DNA of 6,662 nt from Coleofasciculus sp. S288 (GTDB lineage Bacteria; Cyanobacteriota; Cyanobacteriia; Cyanobacteriales; Coleofasciculaceae), in the NCBI GenBank assembly GCA_020216575.1, contig JAIUYC010000219.1, forward strand, positions 1 to 6,662, given 5' to 3'. The notes below the pieces were generated by a model. The model was not told where the DNA came from. It was given only the letters and a program-made list of their open reading frames with translations, and ran no database searches. Below are positions 1 through 5,766 of the stretch, one piece after another. Every line of letters begins with the position of its first letter. The first letter of the stretch is position 1. The position numbers were made by a program, and so were the translations under genes.

Positions 1-66
1 GAAATAAGTATTTATTCCCAATCGCAAATTCGTCGAATCCAATTCAAGGCACTCCTTTATCTAATT

Positions 67-97
67 CAATCAGTTCGATGGTTTGTAAACCTGATTG
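67..97. other. Inverted repeat in leader region
   Basis: CAATCAG (67-73) and CTGATTG (91-97) are perfect complements. The interval contains a second small palindrome, GTTTgtAAAC (81-90). It could be a weak hairpin in an upstream transcript or a protein-binding dyad. Nothing in 1-66 looks like a gene. Function unknown. Confidence 0.3.
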
Positions 98-104
98 GTA
101 GTGG

Positions 105-114
105 GAAGTACTTC
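105..114. promoter_or_regulatory. Perfect palindrome GAAGTACTTC
   Basis: GAAGTACTTC is a perfect 10-bp palindrome directly before the two 25-bp tandem repeats. It shares the TACTTC core with them (109-114, 123-128, 148-153), so it may be a third, diverged unit of the same cluster. A regulator-binding role is inference. Confidence 0.3.
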
Positions 115-115
115 T

Positions 116-165
116 GAGAATCTACTTCGTAAGTAGGAGAGAGAATCTACTTCTTAAGTAGGAGA
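116..165. repeat. Two tandem 25-bp repeats with internal dyads
   Basis: Positions 116-140 and 141-165 are head-to-tail copies of a 25-bp unit differing at one base (G129 versus T154). Each unit contains CTACTT, a 3-base spacer, then AAGTAG, a 15-bp dyad typical in size of a dimeric regulator half-site pair. The centres are 25 bp apart, about 2.5 helical turns. The array ends 54 bp before the start codon at 220, so it may be an operator array or lie in the 5' untranslated region as small hairpins. Cyanobacteria also carry short tandemly repeated sequences without regulatory function, which is the main alternative. Confidence 0.6.
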
Positions 166-219
166 AATTATTAGGATTAATAATTAAGCTGGTAAGCGTA
201 GATATTAGGCAAATTTATT

Positions 220-1278
220 ATGAATGAGAACAAACAGCCTTTTAACCAACCGGACGTAAATCCTGACTTCCAGGAAAAGAATGTTGACAATATTGAGAAC
301 CAGCAGCCTCAAGATCAGACTGACGAAAATGCAGAATCTAAGCAAGATCAATCATCAGGCTCAGGCATCAGTGCGAGGGTAGCTGGAGCAGCAGTCGGTG
401 GTGTACTGGGTGCTCGCTCTGGAGGAATTATTGGTGCTGTGGCAGGCTCAGTTGCTGGCGCTATCATTGGTAAGGGTACTGCTGATACGGTAAACCGCGC
501 TGTAGACAATTTAGGGGATGCAGCAAACACTGTAGCAGAGGGTGTTAAAGACACTGTAGAAGAGCTAGGGACAGCAGCAAAGGAAACTGTTGAGGAAGTT
601 AAGCCTTCTATTAAAGGTACAGCAGAAGCAGTCAAAGAAACAGTTGAAGAAACCAAGCCTTCGGTTAAAGGCATAGCCGAATCAGTTGATCAGACAATTA
701 AGGAATCCAAGCCTTCTGTAGTAAACGCAGTTAAGGGAGCATCCGAGGAAGTCAAACCTACGATTAGAGAAGTAAAAGATTCAGTCAAGCAGACAGTTGA
801 AGGTGTCAAGCCTTCTGTTCAAAGTGCAGCAGACTCTATTAAGAGTACTGCCGATGAAGTTAAGCCTTCCGCTAAAGCTGTAGCTCAGGAAATTGAGGGT
901 GCAACTAAGGATGTCCGAGCGACTGTAAAAGGTACAGCGAAGGCAGTCGAGCCATCTATAAAAAGTGCAGCCGAATCGCTTAAGTCATCGGGCAAGAGTG
1001 CAGCTCAATCCATGAAGTCATCTGCCCAAAGCGCCACCGAATCTGCTAAGGGTGCAGCTAAAGGTGCAGCGCACGATGTTAAGTCATCTGCCCAAAGCGC
1101 CGCCGAATCCGCTAAAGGTGCAGCACACGATGTTAAGTCATCTGCTCAAAATGCTGCCGAATCTGCCAAAGAGGAAGATAATAATACGGATATTCACGTC
1201 TCCGGCAGTCCAGAAGTCAAGGAAAGAGTGGTCATTAAAGACGAGAGAATCATTAAAGACCAGAACCAGGTTAAGTAA
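220..1278 (+). CDS. Glycine-zipper, LEA/apolipoprotein-like repeat protein
   Basis: A 352-aa protein of unknown function. Residues 1-47 are Asn/Gln/Asp-rich and probably disordered. Residues 48-86 are a Gly/Ala-rich hydrophobic stretch with many GxxxG-type spacings (glycine zipper), able to insert in a membrane as a hairpin. Residues 87-318 are Ala/Lys/Glu/Ser-rich and should be helical. A [VTS]-[KE]-P-[ST] motif recurs with prolines at 129, 147, 165, 180, 198, 216 and 245, mostly 18 residues apart. The C-terminal part is a near-exact 18-residue repeat (283-300, 301-317). This resembles group 3 LEA proteins and apolipoproteins: amphipathic helices that coat membranes or protect proteins under dehydration. 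Residues 319-352 are a charged non-repeat tail. No cysteine and no catalytic motif are visible. The start at 220 has only a weak AGG (207-209) upstream. A stress role is inference from composition. Confidence 0.85.
   Translation: MNENKQPFNQPDVNPDFQEKNVDNIENQQPQDQTDENAESKQDQSSGSGISARVAGAAVGGVLGARSGGIIGAVAGSVAGAIIGKGTADTVNRAVDNLGDAANTVAEGVKDTVEELGTAAKETVEEVKPSIKGTAEAVKETVEETKPSVKGIAESVDQTIKESKPSVVNAVKGASEEVKPTIREVKDSVKQTVEGVKPSVQSAADSIKSTADEVKPSAKAVAQEIEGATKDVRATVKGTAKAVEPSIKSAAESLKSSGKSAAQSMKSSAQSATESAKGAAKGAAHDVKSSAQSAAESAKGAAHDVKSSAQNAAESAKEEDNNTDIHVSGSPEVKERVVIKDERIIKDQNQVK
1012..1173 (+). repeat. Internal 54-bp coding repeats
   Basis: The DNA encoding residues 283-300 (1066-1119) and 301-318 (1120-1173) is a tandem 54-bp repeat with few differences. 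A related partial unit lies just before it (about 1012-1053), offset by an extra four codons (a Gly-Ala-Ala-Lys insertion). Similarity at DNA level as well as protein level indicates recent expansion, whereas the upstream 18-residue units match mainly at protein level. Copy number may vary between strains. Confidence 0.75.
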
Positions 1279-1321
1279 GAACTTGACTTCTTGACTCAAG
1301 GTGATTCAACAAAGCTAGCAC

Positions 1322-1369
1322 TAAGGGGTTGTCTAAAAATAAAGTCTAATTGTTTTTGAATGCCCCTTA
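1322..1369. other. Inverted repeat TAAGGGG/CCCCTTA
   Basis: TAAGGGG (1322-1328) pairs perfectly with CCCCTTA (1363-1369). Inside it, AAAAA (1335-1339) can pair with TTTTT (1353-1357). It begins 44 bp after the stop of the LEA-like gene and could be a 3' hairpin of its transcript, but no terminal T-tract follows. The GGGGTTGTCTAAAAA sequence also resembles an insertion-sequence end, without a transposase or clear target duplication. Confidence 0.3.
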
Positions 1370-1436
1370 AGAAATTGAAACCGAGAGTGGATTGCATCAA
1401 AAAGTCCAGGTTTAAATTGTGCCTTCAGGACGCATT

Positions 1437-1476
1437 CTGTAGAAATAAGTAGGAATATACCTACCTATTTCTACAG
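1437..1476. terminator. Long hairpin between convergent genes
   Basis: Two 17-base arms (1437-1453 and 1460-1476) are complementary except for one position, around a 6-base AT-rich loop. It sits between the ends of the convergent genes at 1278 (+) and 1487 (-), 10 bp from the latter's stop codon, where a bidirectional transcript end would lie. No T-tract follows on either strand, so a canonical rho-independent mechanism is not shown. It may act as an RNA-stabilising 3' structure or be a dispersed repeat element. The left arm shares the AAGTAGGA core with the tandem repeats at 116-165 and a 10-base match with window positions 1-10. Confidence 0.5.
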
Positions 1477-1486
1477 CTAGTGTCGA

Positions 1487-1870
1487 TTAGTCATTACTTT
1501 CATAGAGAAGACGATTCAAAATTTCTCGTCCCCTGCCATTGAATACTTGGACGCGAATGACTCCCGGATCTCTGGGTTGCCATGCAACTTGATATCGGAC
1601 ATCAGCGTTAGTCCAGGTATAAATCCGACGTTGGTTATTACCTGAAACTCTCGCCCCCCGGAGACTTAAACGATCACCCGTTCTCAAGTTCTCTCCGTAG
1701 TAGCTCAAGGCGTTGTTATTGTAGCCGATGGTGACTGACCATTCGCCATCACTATACATGCCTATAGGCGCATTGGCTTGAGCAACGGCGTGAGGACTCC
1801 GGGCAATATCCGCGATCGCAGGTGTAGATAGTCCAAGGATTGTAGCGAGCACTATAGCTTGAAACTTCAT
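1487..1870 (-). CDS. Small exported protein of unknown function
   Basis: A 127-aa protein with a clear Sec signal peptide: Lys2, a hydrophobic core at residues 4-16, and a likely cleavage after Ala20 (AIA followed by Asp). The mature chain is about 107 residues and has no cysteine. Residues 41-123 appear beta-rich, beginning DGEWSVTIG and continuing with LSYYG, GDRLSLRGARVS, a W-x-N-x-D segment and a final GREIL. The same order of motifs is found in the C-terminal half of the lipoprotein at 3619-4377, so the two probably share a domain. A short Shine-Dalgarno-like AGGA (1876-1879) lies 5 bases before the ATG. The gene starts 79 bp after the leuC stop on the same strand, so co-transcription is possible but not shown. 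I do not recognise a named family. Periplasmic or extracellular location is inferred from the signal peptide. Confidence 0.85.
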   Translation of the reverse strand: MKFQAIVLATILGLSTPAIADIARSPHAVAQANAPIGMYSDGEWSVTIGYNNNALSYYGENLRTGDRLSLRGARVSGNNQRRIYTWTNADVRYQVAWQPRDPGVIRVQVFNGRGREILNRLLYESND

Positions 1871-1949
1871 GAGTTTCCTAATTGCAGTAAGTTATGAAAT
1901 GTTTGTACGATAGACTTCTACAATCTCGATTGAACCGATTTCGCATTCC

Positions 1950-3353
1950 CTACAACAACTCTCTTACATCAGCCACTTCTCCCTTCACCGCTGCTGCAAC
2001 CACCATCGCCGGACTCATCAACAGTGTACGTCCCGTTGCCGAACCCTGACGCCCTTTGAAGTTGCGGTTAGAGGAAGACGCACTGATTTGGTCACCTTGG
2101 AGTTTATCAGGGTTCATTGCCAGACACATGGAACATCCAGGTTCGCGCCACTCAAACCCTGCTTCAGTGAAGATTTTATCCAATCCTTCCGCTTCAGCAT
2201 CCTTTTTCACCCGTTCCGAACCGGGAACAACAAACGCCTTAACGCCTTCAGCAACATGCCTGCCTTTGGCAAATTTAGCGGCTTCTTGTAAGTCAGTAAG
2301 TCGTCCATTGGTGCAGCTACCAATAAAGCACACGTCAACCTTTGTCCCTTGAATTGGCGTTCCTGGAGTCAGTTGCATGTAGCGGTACGCTTCTTGGGCG
2401 ATCGCTCTTTCAGTTTCTGGCATACTATCTGGTGTTGGAACCACTTCATTCACGGCAATTCCCTGTCCCGGCGTAATCCCCCAGGTTACAGTTGGCGCGA
2501 TTTGGGCTGCATCAAAGGTGACGACATCATCATAAACGGCGTCTTCATCGCTGCGGATGCTCTTCCACCAGTCCATGGCTTTATCCCATTCTTCACCTTT
2601 GGGAGCAAAATCTCTGCCTTTGAGGTATTCAAACGTCACCTCATCGGGGTTAACATACCCACAACGAGCGCCCCCCTCGATCGCCATATTGCAAACCGTC
2701 ATCCGTTCTTCCATACTCATTGCAAGGAACGTTGTGCCTGCAAACTCATAGGCATAGCCAACGCCACCTTTCACACCGAGGGTACGGATGATATGGAGGA
2801 TAACATCTTTGGCATAAACGCCGGGAGGCAGTTTGCCATTGACTTCAATTTTGCGAACTTTGAGCTTAGATAGTGCTAGGGTTTGGGAGGCTAAGACATC
2901 GCGGACTTGAGAGGTGCCAATGCCGAATGCGATCGCGCCAAATGCCCCATGCGTTGAGGTATGAGAATCTCCACATGCTATAGTCATTCCAGGTTGGGTT
3001 AAACCCAGTTCGGGTGCAATGACGTGAACGATGCCTTGACTGCCAGACCCGATGTTATAAAATCGAATGCCGAAGTCTTTACAATTTTTTTCCAACTCCT
3101 GCATCATCTCTTCTGCCAGGGTATCGACAAAAGGACGCGCTTGGTTGTCTGTGGGAACAATGTGGTCTACTGTAGCGACGGTGCGATCAGGATATAGCAC
3201 CTTCAATCCCCTTTCCCGCAGCATGGCAAAGGCTTGGGGACTAGTCACTTCGTGGATTAAGTGTAAACCAATAAATAGCTGAGTCTGACCGGATGGCAAA
3301 GTGCCTACGGTGTGTAAGTCCCAAACTTTATCAAATAGTGTTCTAGCGCTCAT
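1950..3353 (-). CDS. leuC: 3-isopropylmalate dehydratase large subunit
   Basis: LeuC, 467 aa, full length for the bacterial family. With LeuD it forms the cytoplasmic isopropylmalate isomerase, interconverting 2- and 3-isopropylmalate through dehydration and rehydration, the second step of leucine synthesis. The three [4Fe-4S] ligand cysteines are present: Cys347 in [10 protein letters not shown] and Cys407 and Cys410 in [10 protein letters not shown]. Other aconitase-superfamily signatures are [12 protein letters not shown] (31-42), DHIVPTDN (63-70), [14 protein letters not shown] (126-139) and [12 protein letters not shown] (426-437). The start at 3353 gives the usual N-terminus ([10 protein letters not shown]), though no good Shine-Dalgarno precedes it. 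Two HIP1 octamers lie inside (2398-2405, 2929-2936). leuD does not follow; the next gene on this strand encodes an unrelated exported protein. Genes for leuC and leuD are adjacent in some cyanobacteria and separate in others. No truncation or missing residue is visible. Confidence 0.98.
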   Translation of the reverse strand: MSARTLFDKVWDLHTVGTLPSGQTQLFIGLHLIHEVTSPQAFAMLRERGLKVLYPDRTVATVDHIVPTDNQARPFVDTLAEEMMQELEKNCKDFGIRFYNIGSGSQGIVHVIAPELGLTQPGMTIACGDSHTSTHGAFGAIAFGIGTSQVRDVLASQTLALSKLKVRKIEVNGKLPPGVYAKDVILHIIRTLGVKGGVGYAYEFAGTTFLAMSMEERMTVCNMAIEGGARCGYVNPDEVTFEYLKGRDFAPKGEEWDKAMDWWKSIRSDEDAVYDDVVTFDAAQIAPTVTWGITPGQGIAVNEVVPTPDSMPETERAIAQEAYRYMQLTPGTPIQGTKVDVCFIGSCTNGRLTDLQEAAKFAKGRHVAEGVKAFVVPGSERVKKDAEAEGLDKIFTEAGFEWREPGCSMCLAMNPDKLQGDQISASSSNRNFKGRQGSATGRTLLMSPAMVVAAAVKGEVADVRELL

Positions 3354-3430
3354 CTGCTAAGGCAGTTATCTGGAATCTAATGGATAGTGACAAATCACCA
3401 GTTGCGATCGGCGAAATGCTCAGACTTTCT

Positions 3431-3436
3431 ATTGTA
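3431..3436 (-). promoter_or_regulatory. Candidate -10 element for leuC
   Basis: On the minus strand this reads TACAAT, five of six matches to TATAAT, 77 bp upstream of the leuC ATG. The hexamer at -35 spacing is a poor match (GTTAAG at 17 bp). It is the best sigma70-type candidate in the 265-bp divergent spacer 3354-3618, but remains a motif guess. The small palindrome CTGCtaagGCAG (3354-3365) touches the start codon. I saw no NtcA-type GTA-N8-TAC site. Confidence 0.3.
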
Positions 3437-3602
3437 GAGCGAATAGCGTTTCACTTAACGGGGTACAAGTGCCTTGCCTTGATGGTGTAACTTTGTTCTA
3501 GCTTTGTACGGCGTGTTGTTTATTAGTGCAAGTTGAATGTAAAAACTGAGCTAATCTGTTTAAATTAATAGAAATTATTGGCGTGCTTGTGGCTGTGAAC
3601 TT

Positions 3603-3609
3603 GAGGTGA
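3603..3609 (+). promoter_or_regulatory. Shine-Dalgarno site for the lipoprotein gene
   Basis: GAGGTGA, complementary to the 16S 3' end with one mismatch to GGAGGTGA, lies 9 bases before the ATG at 3619. It supports that start, which is also the one that gives a signal peptide. Confidence 0.7.
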
Positions 3610-3618
3610 AATTAACTT

Positions 3619-4377
3619 ATGAAAACTATTCTAATTTCAGGACTTACACTAGCGTTAGCGATCGCTTGCAGTTCTAGCCCACCCTCTACTACTGAATCTT
3701 CAACCCGTCAAGCTACTGTATCCTCAATCAGTACAATCAACGGCAGTAAGAAAACTTCTGAAACCCTAGCCTCCAGCACAAACCCTACAGTCGCCACCGT
3801 CAAACGTATGGTTAACGGGGACTTAATGTGTTACGTCACCCTTGTCGATGAAAACAACATCGAGCATGAGGTTGGTGCTACTTTTGAGATTTGCGAAAAC
3901 CCAAATATGTTTTTAAATCAGAAAGTACGCCTCTTTTATGAAAGACTTCCCGTTAATGATTGTGAAAGTGCTGAACCCTGTGGCAAAACCCGAATAGAGT
4001 CCCTTATTACCAACATGGAAATTGTTGGAGGAGGGAACTCTGAAAATTCTGAAAATTCGCAAACTCTCAGTAATGGCAAGTGGACAATTACTATCGGTAA
4101 TATAAACTCTTGGTCAGGAGTTAATGGCACAGGAAATCTGAGTTATCGAGGATGCGATTCCCAGGGGAATTGTATTGATTTAACGGGGGGGCGAGTTACC
4201 TGTCGGGATGGAGTATGCACGATGGGGTGGAGAAATGGGGATCATTCGTATGTGATTGAACAGCTAGTGGATAATCCTGATCGTCCTGATGGAACTGAGA
4301 ATTCAACTAGTCTGAGAGTCCGGAAAGGCTCTGAGGTAATTCTAGAAGCTACAGGATTTAGAGTTGTGTCTCCTTAG
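3619..4377 (+). CDS. Predicted Cys-rich two-domain lipoprotein
   Basis: A 252-aa protein of unknown function. The N-terminus has Lys2, a hydrophobic core (3-16) and Cys17 in an AIAC context followed by Ser/Pro/Thr, fitting a type II lipoprotein signal although the -3 residue is Ala rather than Leu. Residues 18-57 are a Ser/Thr-rich linker. Residues 58-136 form a first compact domain (GDLMCYVTLVDENN, ATFEIC, NQKVRLFYE) that may be a small beta-barrel. A GGGNSENSENSQ linker leads to a second domain (152-246) opening NGKWTITIG, with LSYRG, GGRVT, W-x-N-x-D and EVILEA, which parallels the exported protein at 1487-1870. Besides Cys17 there are eight cysteines (71, 92, 115, 121, 179, 185, 195, 200), four per domain; an even number in an exported protein suggests disulfides. 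A HIP1 octamer (3658-3665) lies in the signal peptide codons. The gene is divergent from leuC. Confidence 0.85.
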   Translation: MKTILISGLTLALAIACSSSPPSTTESSTRQATVSSISTINGSKKTSETLASSTNPTVATVKRMVNGDLMCYVTLVDENNIEHEVGATFEICENPNMFLNQKVRLFYERLPVNDCESAEPCGKTRIESLITNMEIVGGGNSENSENSQTLSNGKWTITIGNINSWSGVNGTGNLSYRGCDSQGNCIDLTGGRVTCRDGVCTMGWRNGDHSYVIEQLVDNPDRPDGTENSTSLRVRKGSEVILEATGFRVVSP

Positions 4378-4595
4378 CGTTTTCCTGAAGCTAACGGTAG
4401 AACTCACCGCAACGAAATAACCTATGCTCCGTTCTAGTGCAGCGATTTGTGAGCCTGCTTGCTTAGCTTGAGACTCAATGAAGGCAATGAAACTCAGCAA
4501 TTTTATGAAGTTGATCTTGGTTCAGCTTATCCGACCCCCTCATAACTTCCTCATTTTTTTTTCTTAGCTTCAAGTTACACAAGTCTCATGTCAAT
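4378..4595. other. Spacer without a supported gene
   Basis: This 218-bp stretch separates the lipoprotein stop from the terminator hairpin. It contains a 7-bp stem (4508-4514 with 4522-4528, one G-T pair) and a nine-T run (4554-4562), too far apart to form a terminator together. The minus strand has a short open stretch (including ESQAKQAGSQIAALERSIG) lacking a convincing start codon or Shine-Dalgarno, which might be a gene remnant. Either a long 3' untranslated region or a small RNA ending at the terminator is possible. Confidence 0.4.
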
Positions 4596-4636
4596 GCATC
4601 CAGGGTTAACTGGATGCTTTTTCTTTTTATTTTTCA
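4596..4636 (+). terminator. Rho-independent terminator
   Basis: A perfect 8-bp stem, GCATCCAG (4596-4603) and CTGGATGC (4610-4617), with a GGTTAA loop, is followed at once by a long T-rich tract (4618-4636, interrupted by single C and A). This is the clearest intrinsic terminator in the window and is oriented for plus-strand transcription, most simply that of the lipoprotein gene 219 bp upstream. On the minus strand the hairpin is not followed by T's, so termination of the opposing gene at 4655 would be weaker. Confidence 0.85.
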
Positions 4637-4654
4637 GGTAAGAGGCTTTTTCTG

Positions 4655-5602
4655 TTAGCCTGTCGAGCAACGGTCAAACATTTGCTGGTAAGTGTTTTGA
4701 GCGCTTGGGTTATCCAGCACCAGTTCCACACGTACTTTTTTGCACCCGTGCTGTCCTCGAAGAGCGATCGCTTCTAAAAGATCGCTCGCCGCTTTCGGAG
4801 AAACAAACTCTCCCGTGACCCTATAAGGAGCATCAGAATCAGAAACGTCTTTCTGAAGAGTATCAGAGCCAGCTACTTTTCTCAGTTCAATACCAGTAAC
4901 TTCTCCTTCCCCCAAATCGATTTCCGCAAGTTGTTTAGTTTCTGCACCAACTTGCTCAATAATTAATTTCTCACGTTGAACGGGTACCTCGATAATTCGG
5001 GTTTCGATTTCTTTACGAACCACAACTTCGCCAACTTTGCGCTTGCTGCGGTTAACGACTAATCGTTCTTCAAGTAAACGCACAATTTCTTCTTCCATTA
5101 CCCTTGTTATCCTGTCTAACTCTTCAGAAGATTGGCTGCTCTCTCCCTCTTGATCTTCTTCTTCTATTCCCAGAGGCTGGTATTCTGAAGCCGAAGTCTC
5201 ATTCCGAGCTGGCGTTTCACCAGAACTAGTAAGACTCTCCTGATTGGCTAGCGGTGTTGAAGAATTCGTTGAGCTTGCTATCCCTTTACTACGAGGCTGG
5301 TTTGTGGGCAAACGCTCAAATTCTGCTAGGCTGAGGTCTACCAAAATGGCTTGATTGGCTGTATCAACTTTGTAAATATACTTACTGCTCAGCAAATGCA
5401 AAGCTGAACCCGCTTGAGCTTCTAACGGTTCTACAAGCATATAAAGTCGTCGGCTCTTATCAACGTAGAAATCCTTTATCTGTCCGAAAAGTTGAGCTTG
5501 TAGATTGATAACTTTAAAGGATTTCAACTTTTTTTTGAGCTTCTCTAATAAATATTTAATTCGTGCTTGATGCTCTTTAAATTCAGGCTTATTTGCAACC
5601 AT
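4655..5602 (-). CDS. PRC-barrel-like and DUF2382 (YsnF/AvaK) protein
   Basis: A 315-aa protein with no signal peptide. Residues 9-29 are a basic, probably coiled segment. Residues 30-97 (FGQIKDFYVD through FERLP) look like a divergent PRC-barrel, a small beta-barrel found in RNA-processing and photosynthetic reaction-centre proteins. A Ser/Thr/Glu-rich linker spans 100-165. Residues 178-217 (EERLVVNRSKRKVGEVVVRKEIET, then VPVQREKLIIE) match the first half of DUF2382 and align closely with the neighbour at 5767-6606. The second half of DUF2382 is not recognisable. Instead residues 262-312 (VTGEFVSPKAASDLLEAIALRG to YQQMFDRC) form a separate mixed alpha/beta C-terminal domain I cannot name. Only Cys287 and Cys312 are present. 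The start has a weak GGGA and an A7 run upstream. Members of this family are linked to general stress (YsnF) or akinetes (AvaK); the molecular role is unknown. It follows the next gene on the same strand after 164 bp. Confidence 0.85.
   Translation of the reverse strand: MVANKPEFKEHQARIKYLLEKLKKKLKSFKVINLQAQLFGQIKDFYVDKSRRLYMLVEPLEAQAGSALHLLSSKYIYKVDTANQAILVDLSLAEFERLPTNQPRSKGIASSTNSSTPLANQESLTSSGETPARNETSASEYQPLGIEEEDQEGESSQSSEELDRITRVMEEEIVRLLEERLVVNRSKRKVGEVVVRKEIETRIIEVPVQREKLIIEQVGAETKQLAEIDLGEGEVTGIELRKVAGSDTLQKDVSDSDAPYRVTGEFVSPKAASDLLEAIALRGQHGCKKVRVELVLDNPSAQNTYQQMFDRCSTG
4762..4787. repeat. Inverted GAGCGATC pair around HIP1
   Basis: GAGCGATC (4762-4769) and GATCGCTC (4780-4787) are inverted copies 10 bp apart inside the coding sequence. 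The left one is part of a perfect HIP1 octamer (4764-4771). It probably reflects HIP1 enrichment rather than a functional hairpin. Confidence 0.5.
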
Positions 5603-5650
5603 TTTTTTATCCCATAATCTAACGCAAAAACACGTTCTGAAAATTGCGGA

Positions 5651-5676
5651 TAGAGCAGTTGGATTAACCTGCTCTA
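5651..5676. other. Stem-loop in spacer between DUF2382 genes
   Basis: TAGAGCAG (5651-5658) and CTGCTCTA (5669-5676) form a perfect 8-bp stem with a 10-base loop. It lies 49 bp upstream of the 315-aa gene's start. On the minus strand only a short ATTTT follows after a few bases, so it may be a weak terminator or a leader hairpin. Confidence 0.4.
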
Positions 5677-5710
5677 CCTCGTTTAGTCTTCAAGAATGGA
5701 AGAGTTTTAG

Positions 5711-5756
5711 CAGAGTAAGCTCCCTGGCTGATTTAAAGCCAGTGGCTTGAACTCTG
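5711..5756 (-). terminator. Composite stem-loop after the 279-aa gene
   Basis: Three nested pairings stack: CAGAGT/ACTCTG (5711-5716, 5751-5756), AAGC/GCTT (5717-5720, 5745-5748) and CTGGCT/AGCCAG (5724-5729, 5737-5742), with a 2-base bulge and a small internal loop. It begins about 10 bp after the stop codon at 5767, where a transcript end or 3' stabilising structure would lie. No T-tract follows on the minus strand, so full termination is uncertain and read-through into the next gene is possible. Confidence 0.45.
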
Positions 5757-5766
5757 TGTTAATCTT

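Noticed and set aside
116..165. CRISPR array
   Set aside because: The two 25-bp units are directly adjacent with no spacer between them and there are only two.
348..674. 108-codon minus-strand frame within the LEA-like gene
   Set aside because: Its Ser/Thr/Val/Pro-rich product is the mirror of the Ala/Lys/Glu repeats on the plus strand; no start signal.
1052..1294. 80-codon plus-strand frame overlapping the 3' end of the LEA-like gene
   Set aside because: A shifted-frame reading of the 54-bp repeats; the repeat structure explains its openness.
2056..3282. Open reading frames antisense to leuC, up to 174 codons
   Set aside because: They lie wholly inside a conserved full-length leuC on the opposite strand, have no recognisable domains and no ribosome-binding sites; they are by-products of leuC codon use.
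3354..3618. NtcA-type nitrogen-control site in the divergent leuC/lipoprotein spacer
   Set aside because: I found no GTA-N8-TAC match at a sensible position on either strand.
4385..4530. Minus-strand fragment of a protein gene in the 4378-4654 spacer
   Set aside because: The open stretch has no ATG in frame, no Shine-Dalgarno and runs into the lipoprotein gene; I could not tie it to a family, so it is described only as spacer.
4508..4562. Second intrinsic terminator ending in the T9 run
   Set aside because: The only stem (4508-4528) is about 25 bases from the T-run, too far for a rho-independent terminator.
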